Shown here: in pieces, positions 52,594 through 59,971 of the stretch | How the letters are laid out: each line of letters opens with the position of its first letter | How positions within the stretch are numbered: position 1 is the first letter of the stretch | The notes under the pieces: generated by a model | The model's input: the letters and a program-made list of their open reading frames with translations, nothing else | Database searches by the model: none | Told to the model about the DNA's origin: nothing | Source: Thiovulum sp. ES | Lineage (GTDB): Bacteria; Campylobacterota; Campylobacteria; Campylobacterales; Thiovulaceae | Length of the DNA stretch: 60,200 nucleotides | Assembly (NCBI GenBank): GCA_000276965.1 | Contig: AKKQ01000006.1 | Location: forward strand, 1-60,200 | Direction of reading: 5' to 3' | Translations under genes and position numbers: made by a program

Positions 52594-52807
52594 TGAGACT
52601 ATTTTCCATTTTTTGATTCTCTTTTAAGTCAGCTTGTAAAGTTTTTTGAATTGCATTTTGCAAACGACTTTTTTTGCTATTTTCAATATTTTGTGCATAA
52701 AATCTAATGGCTTCTCTGATAATTTCACTTTTCTGTTTGTTCATTTTTGAAACTAAATTATCAAGAGTTTCTGAAAGCTGATTATCTAATCGGACAGTTG
52801 CCACCAT
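52580..52807 (-). CDS. Ribbon-helix-helix antitoxin
   Basis: A 75-residue protein. An N-terminal RHH DNA-binding module (ATVRLDNQLSETLDNLVSKM, then KSEIIREAIRFY) is followed by a charged tail that would wrap the toxin. It neutralises the MazF-like protein and represses the operon. The start ATG is clear. Confidence 0.85.
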   Translation of the reverse strand: MVATVRLDNQLSETLDNLVSKMNKQKSEIIREAIRFYAQNIENSKKSRLQNAIQKTLQADLKENQKMENSLNDGI

Positions 52808-52844
52808 TTGAATTCCTGTAATTTTGTAATACAGTATTTTATCA

Positions 52845-52865
52845 TGTTTGGAAAAAGTCCAAACA
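52845..52865 (-). terminator. Cassette hairpin after Bro copy 2
   Basis: TGTTTGGA (52845-52852) and TCCAAACA (52858-52865). Same place relative to the stop codon and same sequence type as the hairpin at 50812-50831. Confidence 0.55.
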
Positions 52866-52873
52866 CAAAAGAA

Positions 52874-53569
52874 TTACAAAAAGAGAACCTCAATTTTCCA
52901 TTTGATTTGTGGGAAAGTTTCAGAAACATCAACTCCAAACTTTTGACCTTTTTCAGTCAATTTCCAAACTCCATCAGTTTTAATTTGCAAACCTTTTTCT
53001 TTAAAATTTTGATTCATTTCCATTGGAGAAATTCCCAAAAATTTTCCGAGTTCCGTTGGTAGAAAAAGCAAATTATCAAAATTGATTTTCAAAGTTTCCA
53101 AAATTGAAATTCCGTTTTGAGTTTTCACCAAATTGTCAAGTTTGATTTTTTCAAAAACATTTTTTGATTTGAGAGTTTCTAAAACTTTTTCACCAAAATT
53201 GAGAGTTTTTTGAATTTCTTCAAAGTCAAGTTTTTCAGTTTTTTGTAGAGAATATGAACCAGTTTTACGAATTTCTGGAAGAACTTCACGACTTATCCAT
53301 CTTTGAAAAGGCTTAGCTACTGATTTTCGACTTCTCATAATCAAGGCATAAAGACCTGATTCAGAAACAATAGTTAGTTCTTGCTCACCTCCAGAGGTAG
53401 TCATTTTAAATGACCCCCTTTCGTCTTCTTCTAAATCTACAAGAAATTGTCTATTGTTTTTAATTTCTAAAACAACAGATATATCTTTTGCAACAAACCA
53501 AGGTTCGCCATTAATTAATACGGTTCTAATTTTTACATTTTGGAAACTGAATGGTAGAATTTCATTCAT
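52874..53569 (-). CDS. Bro cassette copy 2 (Bro-N antirepressor-like)
   Basis: A 231-residue protein. It has an intact Bro-N domain (about 8-110: VKIRTVLINGEPWFVAKDIS, ESGLYALIMRSRKS, RWISREVLPEIRKTGSY) and the shared C-terminal domain (about 96-231) found in copies 1 and 3. The C-terminal DNA (52874-53287) is nearly identical among copies while the Bro-N part is unrelated beyond family level. It lies directly after an HTH gene of the cassette family. Bro-N proteins bind DNA and antagonise repressors in phages; here the partner is presumably that HTH protein. Confidence 0.82.
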   Translation of the reverse strand: MNEILPFSFQNVKIRTVLINGEPWFVAKDISVVLEIKNNRQFLVDLEEDERGSFKMTTSGGEQELTIVSESGLYALIMRSRKSVAKPFQRWISREVLPEIRKTGSYSLQKTEKLDFEEIQKTLNFGEKVLETLKSKNVFEKIKLDNLVKTQNGISILETLKINFDNLLFLPTELGKFLGISPMEMNQNFKEKGLQIKTDGVWKLTEKGQKFGVDVSETFPQIKWKIEVLFL

Positions 53570-53630
53570 AAAATTTCTTTAAGTTTTATTTCGATGGAGG
53601 GTTTTAGTGGATCACTCCGTCGATTTTGTA

Positions 53631-53894
53631 TTATACAATACTTTCAGTTAATGTATCTAGTTTTTTCTTAAATTTAATTATCTCAAAGTTTATATTTTTT
53701 AAATTTTTATTTTCTACGAGTGTTTTAAATAGAAGTTCAATATTTTTTGGAATTTGATTTTCACCTCTACTCCACCGACTAATTGAAACAGGAGCAACTC
53801 CAATTTGTTCAGCAAGTTCTTTTTGAGTGATTCCAAGTTCTCGACAAGTCTTTTTAACTAAATTTTCTTCACTTTTTGCCTCTTTTTTTTCCAA
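53631..53894 (-). CDS. Cassette HTH regulator, copy 2
   Basis: An 87-residue XRE-like protein from TTG 53894. It shares the first 27 residues with the other copies and then diverges at the recognition helix (VAPVSISRWSRGENQIPKN). It is followed by Bro copy 2. No divergent cargo gene accompanies it; the upstream DNA runs straight into the hairpin behind Bro copy 3. Confidence 0.8.
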   Translation of the reverse strand: MEKKEAKSEENLVKKTCRELGITQKELAEQIGVAPVSISRWSRGENQIPKNIELLFKTLVENKNLKNINFEIIKFKKKLDTLTESIV

Positions 53895-53939
53895 TCAAAA
53901 CCCCTTTGCAATTTAAGATATTTTATCAAAAAAGAAGAG

Positions 53940-53957
53940 TTCCCCTTTCGGGGAAAA
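53940..53957 (-). terminator. Hairpin after Bro copy 3
   Basis: TTCCCC-TTTC-GGGGAAAA (53940-53957), between Bro copy 3 and the HTH gene of copy 2. It replaces the TGTTTGGA-type hairpin found behind copies 1 and 2. Confidence 0.5.
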
Positions 53958-53960
53958 TTA

Positions 53961-54695
53961 TTACAAAAAGAGAGCTTCGATTTTCCATTTGATTTGTGGG
54001 AAAGTTTCAGAAACATCAACTCCAAATTTTTTGCCTTTTTCAGTCAATTTCCAAACTCCATCAGTTTTTATTTGCAAACCTTTTTCCCTCAAGTTTTGAT
54101 TCATTTCAATTGGTGAAATTCCCAAAAATTTTCCGAGTTCCGTTGGTAGAAAAAGCAAATTGTCAAAATTGATTTTCAAAGTTTCCAAAATTGAAATTCC
54201 ATTTTGAGTTTTCACCAAGTTATCAAGTTGGATTTTTTCAAAAACATTTTTTGAATTGAGAGTTTCTAAAACTTTTTCACCAAAATTGAGAGTTTTTTGA
54301 ATTTCTTCAAAGTCAAGTTTTTCAGTTTTTTGTAGAGAATATGAACCAGTTTTACGAATTTGTGGAAGAACTTCTTCCATGATCCACTTTTCAATTTTTT
54401 CAGCTTCTGGAAGTCTTGATTTAATAATCAATCGCCAAACATCAGACTCTGGAATTAGTTTAATTAACCTTGCTTTTGAGCTAAAATTTGCATTCGGTAT
54501 TTTACCGATCTCAAAATCAACTGCTCGTTTGCAATGTTGAGAAACTGCATCGGCTGGTCGCTTATAGCTTAAAAGTTCAGCTATATCTTTTGCCACAAAG
54601 TGTTCTATTCCATTAATTACAATAACTCTAATTTCTGAAGAGTTGAAAGAAAAAGTATTTATTTGTGGGGAAGTTGATATAATTTTATCATTCAT
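53961..54695 (-). CDS. Bro cassette copy 3 (Bro-N antirepressor-like)
   Basis: A 244-residue protein. Its Bro-N part (IRVIVINGIEHFVAKDIAELL, ESDVWRLIIKSRLPEAEKIEKW) is closest to the Bro gene at 15001, whereas its C-terminal part (53961-54374) is nearly identical to copies 1 and 2. The gene is thus a chimera that links two families, direct evidence for exchange of the N-terminal domain. It lies downstream of the HTH gene at 54788. Confidence 0.83.
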   Translation of the reverse strand: MNDKIISTSPQINTFSFNSSEIRVIVINGIEHFVAKDIAELLSYKRPADAVSQHCKRAVDFEIGKIPNANFSSKARLIKLIPESDVWRLIIKSRLPEAEKIEKWIMEEVLPQIRKTGSYSLQKTEKLDFEEIQKTLNFGEKVLETLNSKNVFEKIQLDNLVKTQNGISILETLKINFDNLLFLPTELGKFLGISPIEMNQNLREKGLQIKTDGVWKLTEKGKKFGVDVSETFPQIKWKIEALFL

Positions 54696-54787
54696 TTAAG
54701 TTTGCCTTAATTGATTTTGTTGGTTAAGAGTGCCTTTCTTTTCCAACACCATAATTTTAATGTATAATGTAATAGCATTGTCAAGTG

Positions 54788-55024
54788 CTAAAAATATTCT
54801 ATATTTACATCTTGTATTTTTTTTTCAATATCTTTGAGGTTTTTTTCATAAATTAAACCTATTAAAGCTCTTTTATGAACTTCTTCCATTCTTCCACGAA
54901 CCCAATTTGTAACAGTATGTGGTGTAACACCAAAAATTTCAGCAAGTTCTTTTTGAGTGATTCCAAGTTCTCGACAAGTCTTTTTAACTAAATTTTCTTC
55001 ACTTTTTGCCTCTTTTTTTTCCAA
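54788..55024 (-). CDS. Cassette HTH regulator, copy 3
   Basis: A 78-residue XRE-like protein from TTG 55024. Constant N-terminal part as in the other copies, then its own recognition segment (FGVTPHTVTNWVRGRMEEVH). It is divergent from the 48-residue gene across the second copy of the conserved promoter region. Confidence 0.8.
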   Translation of the reverse strand: MEKKEAKSEENLVKKTCRELGITQKELAEIFGVTPHTVTNWVRGRMEEVHKRALIGLIYEKNLKDIEKKIQDVNIEYF

Positions 55025-55144
55025 CCAAAACCCCTTTGTAATTTAAGATATTTTATCAACTTTTCGGACTTGACAAATCATTTTTTTTTTTTATAATTAG
55101 GTAGCTAAATTTTTTAGCAATTTTTCAAAGTACAAGGTTTTATT
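55025..55144. promoter_or_regulatory. Conserved divergent cassette promoter, copy B
   Basis: Nearly the same as 51804-51917: TTGACA (55070-55075), TATAAT (55092-55097, 16-bp spacer) and palindrome GCTAAATTTTTTAGC (55104-55118) toward the + gene, and AAAGGGG before the HTH start. Conservation of promoter and palindrome, while the cargo gene differs, points to a reusable expression unit. Confidence 0.65.
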
Positions 55145-55291
55145 ATGTCAAAAGATGGAAAAACTTCTCCAGCAAATAATAGTGCAAATCAACAAAATGC
55201 AAACAAAGGCACAAGTGGAACAAATAAAGCATATTCACAAACTGAAGGCAATCGTGGAAAACAGATGAATCCAAATCAAAAAGATAAATAA
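55145..55291 (+). CDS. Small Asn/Gln/Lys-rich protein (48 aa)
   Basis: ATG 55145 to TAA 55291. The product (MSKDGKTSPANNSANQQNAN, then KGTSGTNKAYSQTEGNRG, then a short KQMNPNQKDK tail) is hydrophilic, has no predicted helix or membrane segment and resembles no known family. Its status as a gene rests on the cassette promoter upstream, the start position matching the zinc-ribbon gene and the hairpin downstream. It could be a small effector of the cassette; that is speculation. Confidence 0.5.
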   Translation: MSKDGKTSPANNSANQQNANKGTSGTNKAYSQTEGNRGKQMNPNQKDK

Positions 55292-55299
55292 CTCTCTTT

Positions 55300-55326
55300 A
55301 AAAAATGCTCGGACTCTTTCCGAGCA
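55300..55326 (-). terminator. Terminator of the nuo operon (minus strand), also hairpin after the 48-aa gene
   Basis: TGCTCGG (55306-55312) and CCGAGCA (55320-55326) with a 7-nt loop. On the minus strand the stem is followed by a T6 run, so it is a good intrinsic terminator for transcription coming from nuoI. Confidence 0.65.
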
Positions 55327-55350
55327 AAACAAAAATCTGATAAATTCTGG

Positions 55351-55424
55351 TGTCATTGTCGGACTTGTTCCGACAATCTTCTCAAAACGGTGAAGATTCC
55401 CGTGTCAAGCACGGGAATGACAAA
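55351..55424. repeat. 74-bp double-palindrome repeat, copy B
   Basis: Almost the same sequence as 110-183, differing at a few positions (TTGTT for CGAT in the first loop, ACGG for ATGG in the spacer). It lies between the cassette island and the nuoI stop codon. Confidence 0.85.
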
Positions 55425-55430
55425 TTAAAT

Positions 55431-55838
55431 TTATGCTTGTGGTTGTGTAGAAGATTTCTCTTTTGCTTTTATGATAAAGTCGTTTTGACTCTTTCGGTCT
55501 CCTGCAAACATTTGATGAGTTCCTCCAGAAAGTTTTATCGCTTTTTTCGGTTTTGTTGGGCAAACATCTTCACAAAGTCCGCAGAAAATACAAATCGAAA
55601 GTGAAACTTCAGGAATTTTCGCAGGTTTCTTTTCTCCCGTTTTCACCATTTCAATAGCTTCGACTGGGCAAATTTTTCCACATGACGAACAGCCTGTGCA
55701 AATTTCACGATCGATTTCATGTTGTCCTCGAAATCTTTCAGAGTTGTGAGCTAGTTCGCTTCTTGCATCAATTTCAGCTTTTGGTTTTCCAATTGAATTT
55801 GCAACAGAAGTTAGATTTCTAAGAATTTGTAAAATCAT
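55431..55838 (-). CDS. nuoI: NADH dehydrogenase-like subunit I (two 4Fe-4S)
   Basis: A 135-residue ferredoxin-like subunit with two cluster motifs, CTGCSSCGKICPVE and CIFCGLCEDVCPTK. It passes electrons from the peripheral arm to subunit B. The start is ATG 55838, preceded by AGGAGGTG and overlapping the nuoH stop (ATGA). It is shorter than most NuoI. It is the last gene of the operon here; nuoJ-N do not follow. Confidence 0.85.
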   Translation of the reverse strand: MILQILRNLTSVANSIGKPKAEIDARSELAHNSERFRGQHEIDREICTGCSSCGKICPVEAIEMVKTGEKKPAKIPEVSLSICIFCGLCEDVCPTKPKKAIKLSGGTHQMFAGDRKSQNDFIIKAKEKSSTQPQA

Positions 55839-56797
55839 TGAACACCTCCTAAAAAGTATATTTTTGCAAAAATGACAAATGCCAAATTCATGAAAGAGAT
55901 CGGAAGAAGATATGACCATGAAAAATTAAGCATTTGTGAGACTCGAAGTCGTGGAGTTGTCGCACGAATTAAGAGCATGAACATTGCCATAATTAGAAGT
56001 TTGAGAAGCAGACACCAAAAACTATCAAAGAAAAATCCTTTTGTACCTCCAAAGAATAGTACGGAAGCCATCGCAAAGACGATCAGAAATTCAGCAAACT
56101 CGGCAAGTTTCAAAAGAAAATAGTTTGTTCCACTATATTCTGTGTAAAAACCATAGACAACTTCCTGTTCAGCATCGGGAATATTGAAAGGTGGCTGTTC
56201 CAAAACTCCGAGAACTGAAATGAAAAATAGCACAAACGACGGTAAAAGAATTAAAGCACTTATTACATTTGTTTGTTCCACAATTTCACTCAAATTCATA
56301 GTTCCAAAAAGCAGAGCTGGAGCAAGAGCTGAAAGGAAAAACGGAGTCTCCATTGAGATTGTTTGAGTTAAAATCCGAATTCCACCAAGAATAGAGTATT
56401 TGTTATTTGAACCAAAACCAGTCAAAAATAGTAAAAACGGCTCAATTCCAACAAAAACAATTAGAGCTAAAACACCAAATTCAGTTGAAACAAGTTCTGT
56501 TCCAACTCCATTCCACGGAATAAATGCGACTGGAGTAATTGCAATTACAGGTGCTAGAATTGGGATACTTGAAAAGAGAAGTGGATCGATTCCTTTCGGT
56601 GTGATACTCTCTTTCGTTAGTAGTTTTGAAAAGTCGTAAAATGTTTGCATTGTTCCCATTGGTCCATTGTAGTATGGACCAACTCTTTTATGAATAAGTG
56701 CTAAAAACTTTCTAAAAAACCAAAATACAAAAACTGCCCAAACTAAAACGAACAGAACCCCAGGGAAAACTAAAGCCCCGAAAAGTGTCTCCATCAT
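55835..56797 (-). CDS. nuoH: NADH dehydrogenase-like subunit H
   Basis: A 320-residue polytopic subunit at the foot of the quinone channel. It has LIHKRVGPYYNGPMGTMQTFYDFSKLLTKE near the start, then VFFGGTKG and the closing FSWSYLLPISF. The cytoplasmic acidic loop reads EQPPFNIPDAEQEVVYGFYTEYSG with the usual glutamates. The start is set at ATG 56797, overlapping the nuoCD stop, with AAGGAG about ten bases upstream. Confidence 0.88.
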   Translation of the reverse strand: MMETLFGALVFPGVLFVLVWAVFVFWFFRKFLALIHKRVGPYYNGPMGTMQTFYDFSKLLTKESITPKGIDPLLFSSIPILAPVIAITPVAFIPWNGVGTELVSTEFGVLALIVFVGIEPFLLFLTGFGSNNKYSILGGIRILTQTISMETPFFLSALAPALLFGTMNLSEIVEQTNVISALILLPSFVLFFISVLGVLEQPPFNIPDAEQEVVYGFYTEYSGTNYFLLKLAEFAEFLIVFAMASVLFFGGTKGFFFDSFWCLLLKLLIMAMFMLLIRATTPRLRVSQMLNFSWSYLLPISFMNLAFVIFAKIYFLGGVQ

Positions 56798-58395
56798 CTG
56801 TCTAAATCTCCTTGACAAATATACATACTTCCAAAAACAATCGGAATATCTGAAATTGTATTTCCCTCTAAAAGTTTTTCAACCATCATTGTATGAGTGA
56901 AACTTGGAGCTTTTATTTTGAGTCGGTAAGGATTTTTTCCTTTCTCTTCAGTAACAAGATGCATCATCAATTCGCCTCTTGCCCATTCAACTCGACTAAT
57001 TGCTTCACCTTTTGGTAGTTTTTTTGGAACTTTCACCATGTGGTCTTTTTCTAAATTGTAAGTTCCGTCTTCAGCACCTTTTTTGATATTTTCGATTGCC
57101 TGTTTGAGAATTTTCATACTTTCATCAAGTTCATCAAAAATCACTTCAAAACGACTTCGTGCCGAACCTTCGTCCCGAGTTACAACATCAAATTCCATTT
57201 TGTCATATCCAGCATACGGTTCATCTTTCCGAATATCAGTTTTGACTCCAGAAGCCCGAGCCACAACACCAGAAAGTGAAAACTCATGCACCTCATCGTA
57301 TTTAACAATTCCGACTGTCGAAGCTCTTTTTTGCATTGTTGGGTTTTTTACAAAGATTCCTCTAAATTGGTCTCTTTTTCCCTCATAATATGAGATTGCT
57401 TTCTCAAGAGTCTCTAAAGTTTCAAGTTTCAAAGGAAATCTAACTCCACCTGCTTCTACTGAAGCTGTCGCAATTCTTGCCCCACTGTAATCTTCAAGAA
57501 AATCTAAAAATCCTTCTCGTGTGTCCATTGCCCACATCTGTAAAGTGTGAAGTCCCATCGTTCCAAAAAAGCCACCAATTCCCATAAAGTGAGATGAGAT
57601 TCGACCAACTTCACCTAAAACGACTCTCATCATTTCAGCAAGTGGAGTGATTTTGACTCCTGCAATTTCTTCAAGAGCTTGAGCATAACAGATCATTGGA
57701 TTTGTATTGTCCATGAAACAGATTCTTTCAACAACTGTTATACAGCCGATGAAATCTTTCTTTTCAGCAAGACTCTCAAGACCTCGCCAAACAAAACCGA
57801 TGTCAGCTCGAACTTTTAAAATATCCTCACCATCAACATCAACTCGTAATCGGAGAGGCCCACTTGCTGGGTGAGTTGGACCCCAATTCAAAGTCGTTAC
57901 AGAACCATCATTTTCAGAAAATTCGTTTTCAAAATTTTCGTAGATTTCATTGATTTTTGAATTTATCTCTTTCTCATGTGCGACGGTGTCAAAATCTTTT
58001 CGATAAGGACCTTTTCCGTAAAAATCGCTAGAAATAATAATCGGTTGCAAATCGGGATGTCCGACAAAATCAATTGCATAATTTGAGAAAGTTTCCCGTT
58101 CGTGCCAATCCGCACCACCAAAAATTGGAGTAATGGAATCAACTTTTGCATCATCTCGCGGAATATCCATTTTCACCCACAAATTCTTATTGCCGATGAG
58201 GTCGGTAAAAAAGTAGTTCATCTCAAATTTATTTTCCGCAATAAAATCTGTTGCCGAAATTGTGATAACTGTTTTGTATCCAAACTTCTTGATTTTTTCC
58301 GCCGTATGTTTCAAAGTCGATGGATCAGCAATTCGTCCCTTGAGCCAATTTTTTTTGTAATCTCGTAAATCGTGTATAACTGTGCTTAAACTCAA
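56794..58395 (-). CDS. nuoCD: Fused NADH dehydrogenase-like subunits C and D
   Basis: A 533-residue fusion. The N-terminal C-like part (about 10-150) ends in the 30-kDa subunit signature region (WHERETFSNYAIDFVGHPDL). The D-like part (about 170-533) starts TTLNWGPTHPASGPLRLRVDVDGE. Where NiFe hydrogenases have CGIC, it reads ERICFMDNTNPMICYAQALE. The C-terminus is VFGSMYICQGDLDR without the DPCxxC pair, so it should not bind NiFe. The start is TTG 58395, which overlaps the nuoB stop and has AAGGAG upstream. The ERIC remnant is closer to group-4-hydrogenase-like ancestors than to standard NuoD. GATGAGGTC at 58195. Confidence 0.82.
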   Translation of the reverse strand: MSLSTVIHDLRDYKKNWLKGRIADPSTLKHTAEKIKKFGYKTVITISATDFIAENKFEMNYFFTDLIGNKNLWVKMDIPRDDAKVDSITPIFGGADWHERETFSNYAIDFVGHPDLQPIIISSDFYGKGPYRKDFDTVAHEKEINSKINEIYENFENEFSENDGSVTTLNWGPTHPASGPLRLRVDVDGEDILKVRADIGFVWRGLESLAEKKDFIGCITVVERICFMDNTNPMICYAQALEEIAGVKITPLAEMMRVVLGEVGRISSHFMGIGGFFGTMGLHTLQMWAMDTREGFLDFLEDYSGARIATASVEAGGVRFPLKLETLETLEKAISYYEGKRDQFRGIFVKNPTMQKRASTVGIVKYDEVHEFSLSGVVARASGVKTDIRKDEPYAGYDKMEFDVVTRDEGSARSRFEVIFDELDESMKILKQAIENIKKGAEDGTYNLEKDHMVKVPKKLPKGEAISRVEWARGELMMHLVTEEKGKNPYRLKIKAPSFTHTMMVEKLLEGNTISDIPIVFGSMYICQGDLDR

Positions 58396-58865
58396 AATTT
58401 CATCTCCTTCCAAAGTCCGCCTTTACTTGCTTCACTCGGTTCTCCACTTTTAATCTTCTTTTTCAGATCTTCCAACCCTGAAATAATTGCTTCTGGTCTT
58501 GGCGGACAACCTGCAATAAAAACATCTGCGGGAAGAATCTCTGTTACATTTTTGATAACTGTCATAGATTCGTTGTAAGGTCCTCCGTCATAAGCACAAG
58601 CTCCGAGTGCCACAACATAACTAGGTTCAGGCATTTGTGCATAAGTTCGTAAAAGAACAGGCAAAATCTTTTTTGATACAAGTCCTGTGATAAACATCAC
58701 ATCTGCTTGTCTTGGTGTTGGAGTCGGCAAATATCCGTATCTCTCCCAATCGTATCTTGGTCCCATTGCTGCTGCCATTTCCAGCGAACAGCATCCGCTA
58801 CAAAAATGCACCATCCACGGCGATTCACTTCGAGCATAGTCGAAAAAGTCTAAAATCTTAATCAT
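58392..58865 (-). CDS. nuoB: NADH dehydrogenase-like subunit B
   Basis: A 157-residue subunit that holds cluster N2. The ligands are visible in CSGCCSLEMA, GACAYDGG and AGCPPRPE. The extra CSG before the vicinal CC is unusual compared with the common GLACCAIE. The start ATG overlaps the nuoA stop. Confidence 0.88.
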   Translation of the reverse strand: MIKILDFFDYARSESPWMVHFCSGCCSLEMAAAMGPRYDWERYGYLPTPTPRQADVMFITGLVSKKILPVLLRTYAQMPEPSYVVALGACAYDGGPYNESMTVIKNVTEILPADVFIAGCPPRPEAIISGLEDLKKKIKSGEPSEASKGGLWKEMKF

Positions 58866-59197
58866 TTGCTTCCTTTGTTATATTCTTTCATTGCGATAGA
58901 AATTGAAATCCCCAAAATTAGAGAAAAAATTGCTAAATATGTTAGCGATTCTACACTTTCATCAAAAAGTAAAACTGAGAAAAAAAGCCCTGCTGTATCA
59001 ACTGCGATAAAGAAAATTGCAAAAACAAAATAGCTAAAGTTAATTTTTTGAGGAGTTTCACTGCTTGGCGGGAGTCCGCATTCAAAATGATCCGTTTTTA
59101 CTCGGTTCGGGCGATATGGTGCAACTGAAACACCAAGAAAATAGAGAAGAACAATTCCAACAAATGTCAGAAACATAAATATTAATAGAGTTTCCAA
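58862..59197 (-). CDS. nuoA: NADH dehydrogenase-like subunit A
   Basis: A 111-residue three-helix membrane subunit with the loop segment FECGLPPSSETPQKINFSYF, whose cysteine lies near the quinone site. The start is TTG 59197 because GGAGG (59203-59207) lies five bases upstream; the in-frame TTG at 59209 would overlap that site. Confidence 0.87.
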   Translation of the reverse strand: METLLIFMFLTFVGIVLLYFLGVSVAPYRPNRVKTDHFECGLPPSSETPQKINFSYFVFAIFFIAVDTAGLFFSVLLFDESVESLTYLAIFSLILGISISIAMKEYNKGSK

Positions 59198-59217
59198 AAT
59201 AACCTCCAATTTTTTTT

Positions 59218-59223
59218 ATTATA
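59218..59223 (-). promoter_or_regulatory. -10 element of the nuo operon
   Basis: TATAAT on the minus strand (59218-59223) lies about 20 bases upstream of the nuoA TTG, in an AT-rich tract without a clear -35. It leaves only a short leader with the GGAGG site. Confidence 0.45.
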
Positions 59224-59307
59224 TATTCTATCCTTTACAATAGAATTAATAGTAATTTTTTTTTTAAGAAAGAGTTATCCCGTCGATTTTAATATCAAAG
59301 GAGCGGA

Positions 59308-59433
59308 ATGGTTACAGAAATAACTGAAGAGTATTGTGATTTTTTAAAAGTCAGAAAAGAGTATGGTTTTTTCAAAAGTTTAAATGATTTTGAAGTTTTA
59401 AATTTTTTTGACAAGATCAATATTAGTAATTGA
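59308..59433 (+). CDS. Small protein (41 aa) upstream of the cNMP-binding gene
   Basis: ATG 59308 with AAAGGAG at 59297-59303 reads 41 codons to TGA 59433. The stop overlaps the TTG start of the next gene (TTGA). The product is acidic and aromatic-rich (MVTEITEEYCDFLKVRKEYG, FFKSLNDFEV). It may be a leader for translational coupling or a small partner protein. No family was recognised. Confidence 0.5.
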   Translation: MVTEITEEYCDFLKVRKEYGFFKSLNDFEVLNFFDKINISN

Positions 59434-59963
59434 ATTTTTTAAAAATAAGAAAGAAATTTAATATATTTCAGGGTTTGACTGATGAAGAGGCACTTAGTGT
59501 TATACAGGATATAAAAATCTCGACTTTTAAATATGGAGATTTTGTATTTTACGAGGGAGATATAACAAAAGACTTTTACTATATTTTAGAGGGTGAAGTT
59601 ACTATTGTTTTAGATAAATTTCTTGAAATGACAAATATAGAAGAGAGGAGTAAAAAAGAGGAGAGTTTTTTACCTACAAAACTAAAAAGTTCAAATATTT
59701 TAGAGAGATTTGTGGAAATCACAACTTTAAAAAAGGGAGATATTTTCGGGGAAATATCTTTTTTAGCAAACGAGCCAAGAAATGCAGGTGTTAGAATTAA
59801 AGATAAAAATCCAGTAACACTTTTGAGCTTTCAAATTAAAGAAAATGATGATGCGATTGATAATAAAAATGCACAAATTTCTCTTTACAAAAACATTACA
59901 AAACTACTTGTTAGAAAATTAAAAAATACAAATAAAATAGTTGCAGGACTAAAAATAATTTAA
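59430..59963 (+). CDS. Cyclic-nucleotide-binding-domain protein
   Basis: A 177-residue protein with a cNMP-binding beta-roll: FNIFQGLTDEEALSVIQDI, YGDFVFYEGDITKDFYYILEGEVTIVL, then LKKGDIFGEISFLANEPRNAGV with the phosphate-binding-cassette-like GEISFL and R. An insertion (about 70-95, Lys/Glu-rich) splits the roll. There is no HTH, so it is a signalling rather than a Crp-type regulator. It starts at TTG 59430. Confidence 0.75.
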   Translation: MNFLKIRKKFNIFQGLTDEEALSVIQDIKISTFKYGDFVFYEGDITKDFYYILEGEVTIVLDKFLEMTNIEERSKKEESFLPTKLKSSNILERFVEITTLKKGDIFGEISFLANEPRNAGVRIKDKNPVTLLSFQIKENDDAIDNKNAQISLYKNITKLLVRKLKNTNKIVAGLKII

Positions 59964-59971
59964 GGAAAAGT

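Noticed and set aside
50812-55291. Prophage
   Set aside because: Bro, Rha and HTH genes are phage-like, but there is no integrase, terminase, portal, capsid or tail gene, and the units are repeats of one another. A cassette array fits better.
55872-56639. Plus-strand frames opposite nuoH
   Set aside because: They are reading-frame shadows of a hydrophobic gene, with no start signals or homology.
56794-58395. Group 4 NiFe hydrogenase large subunit
   Set aside because: The Cys pairs needed to bind NiFe (CGIC and DPCxxC) are absent despite the ERIC remnant, and the C-terminus is of the NuoD type.
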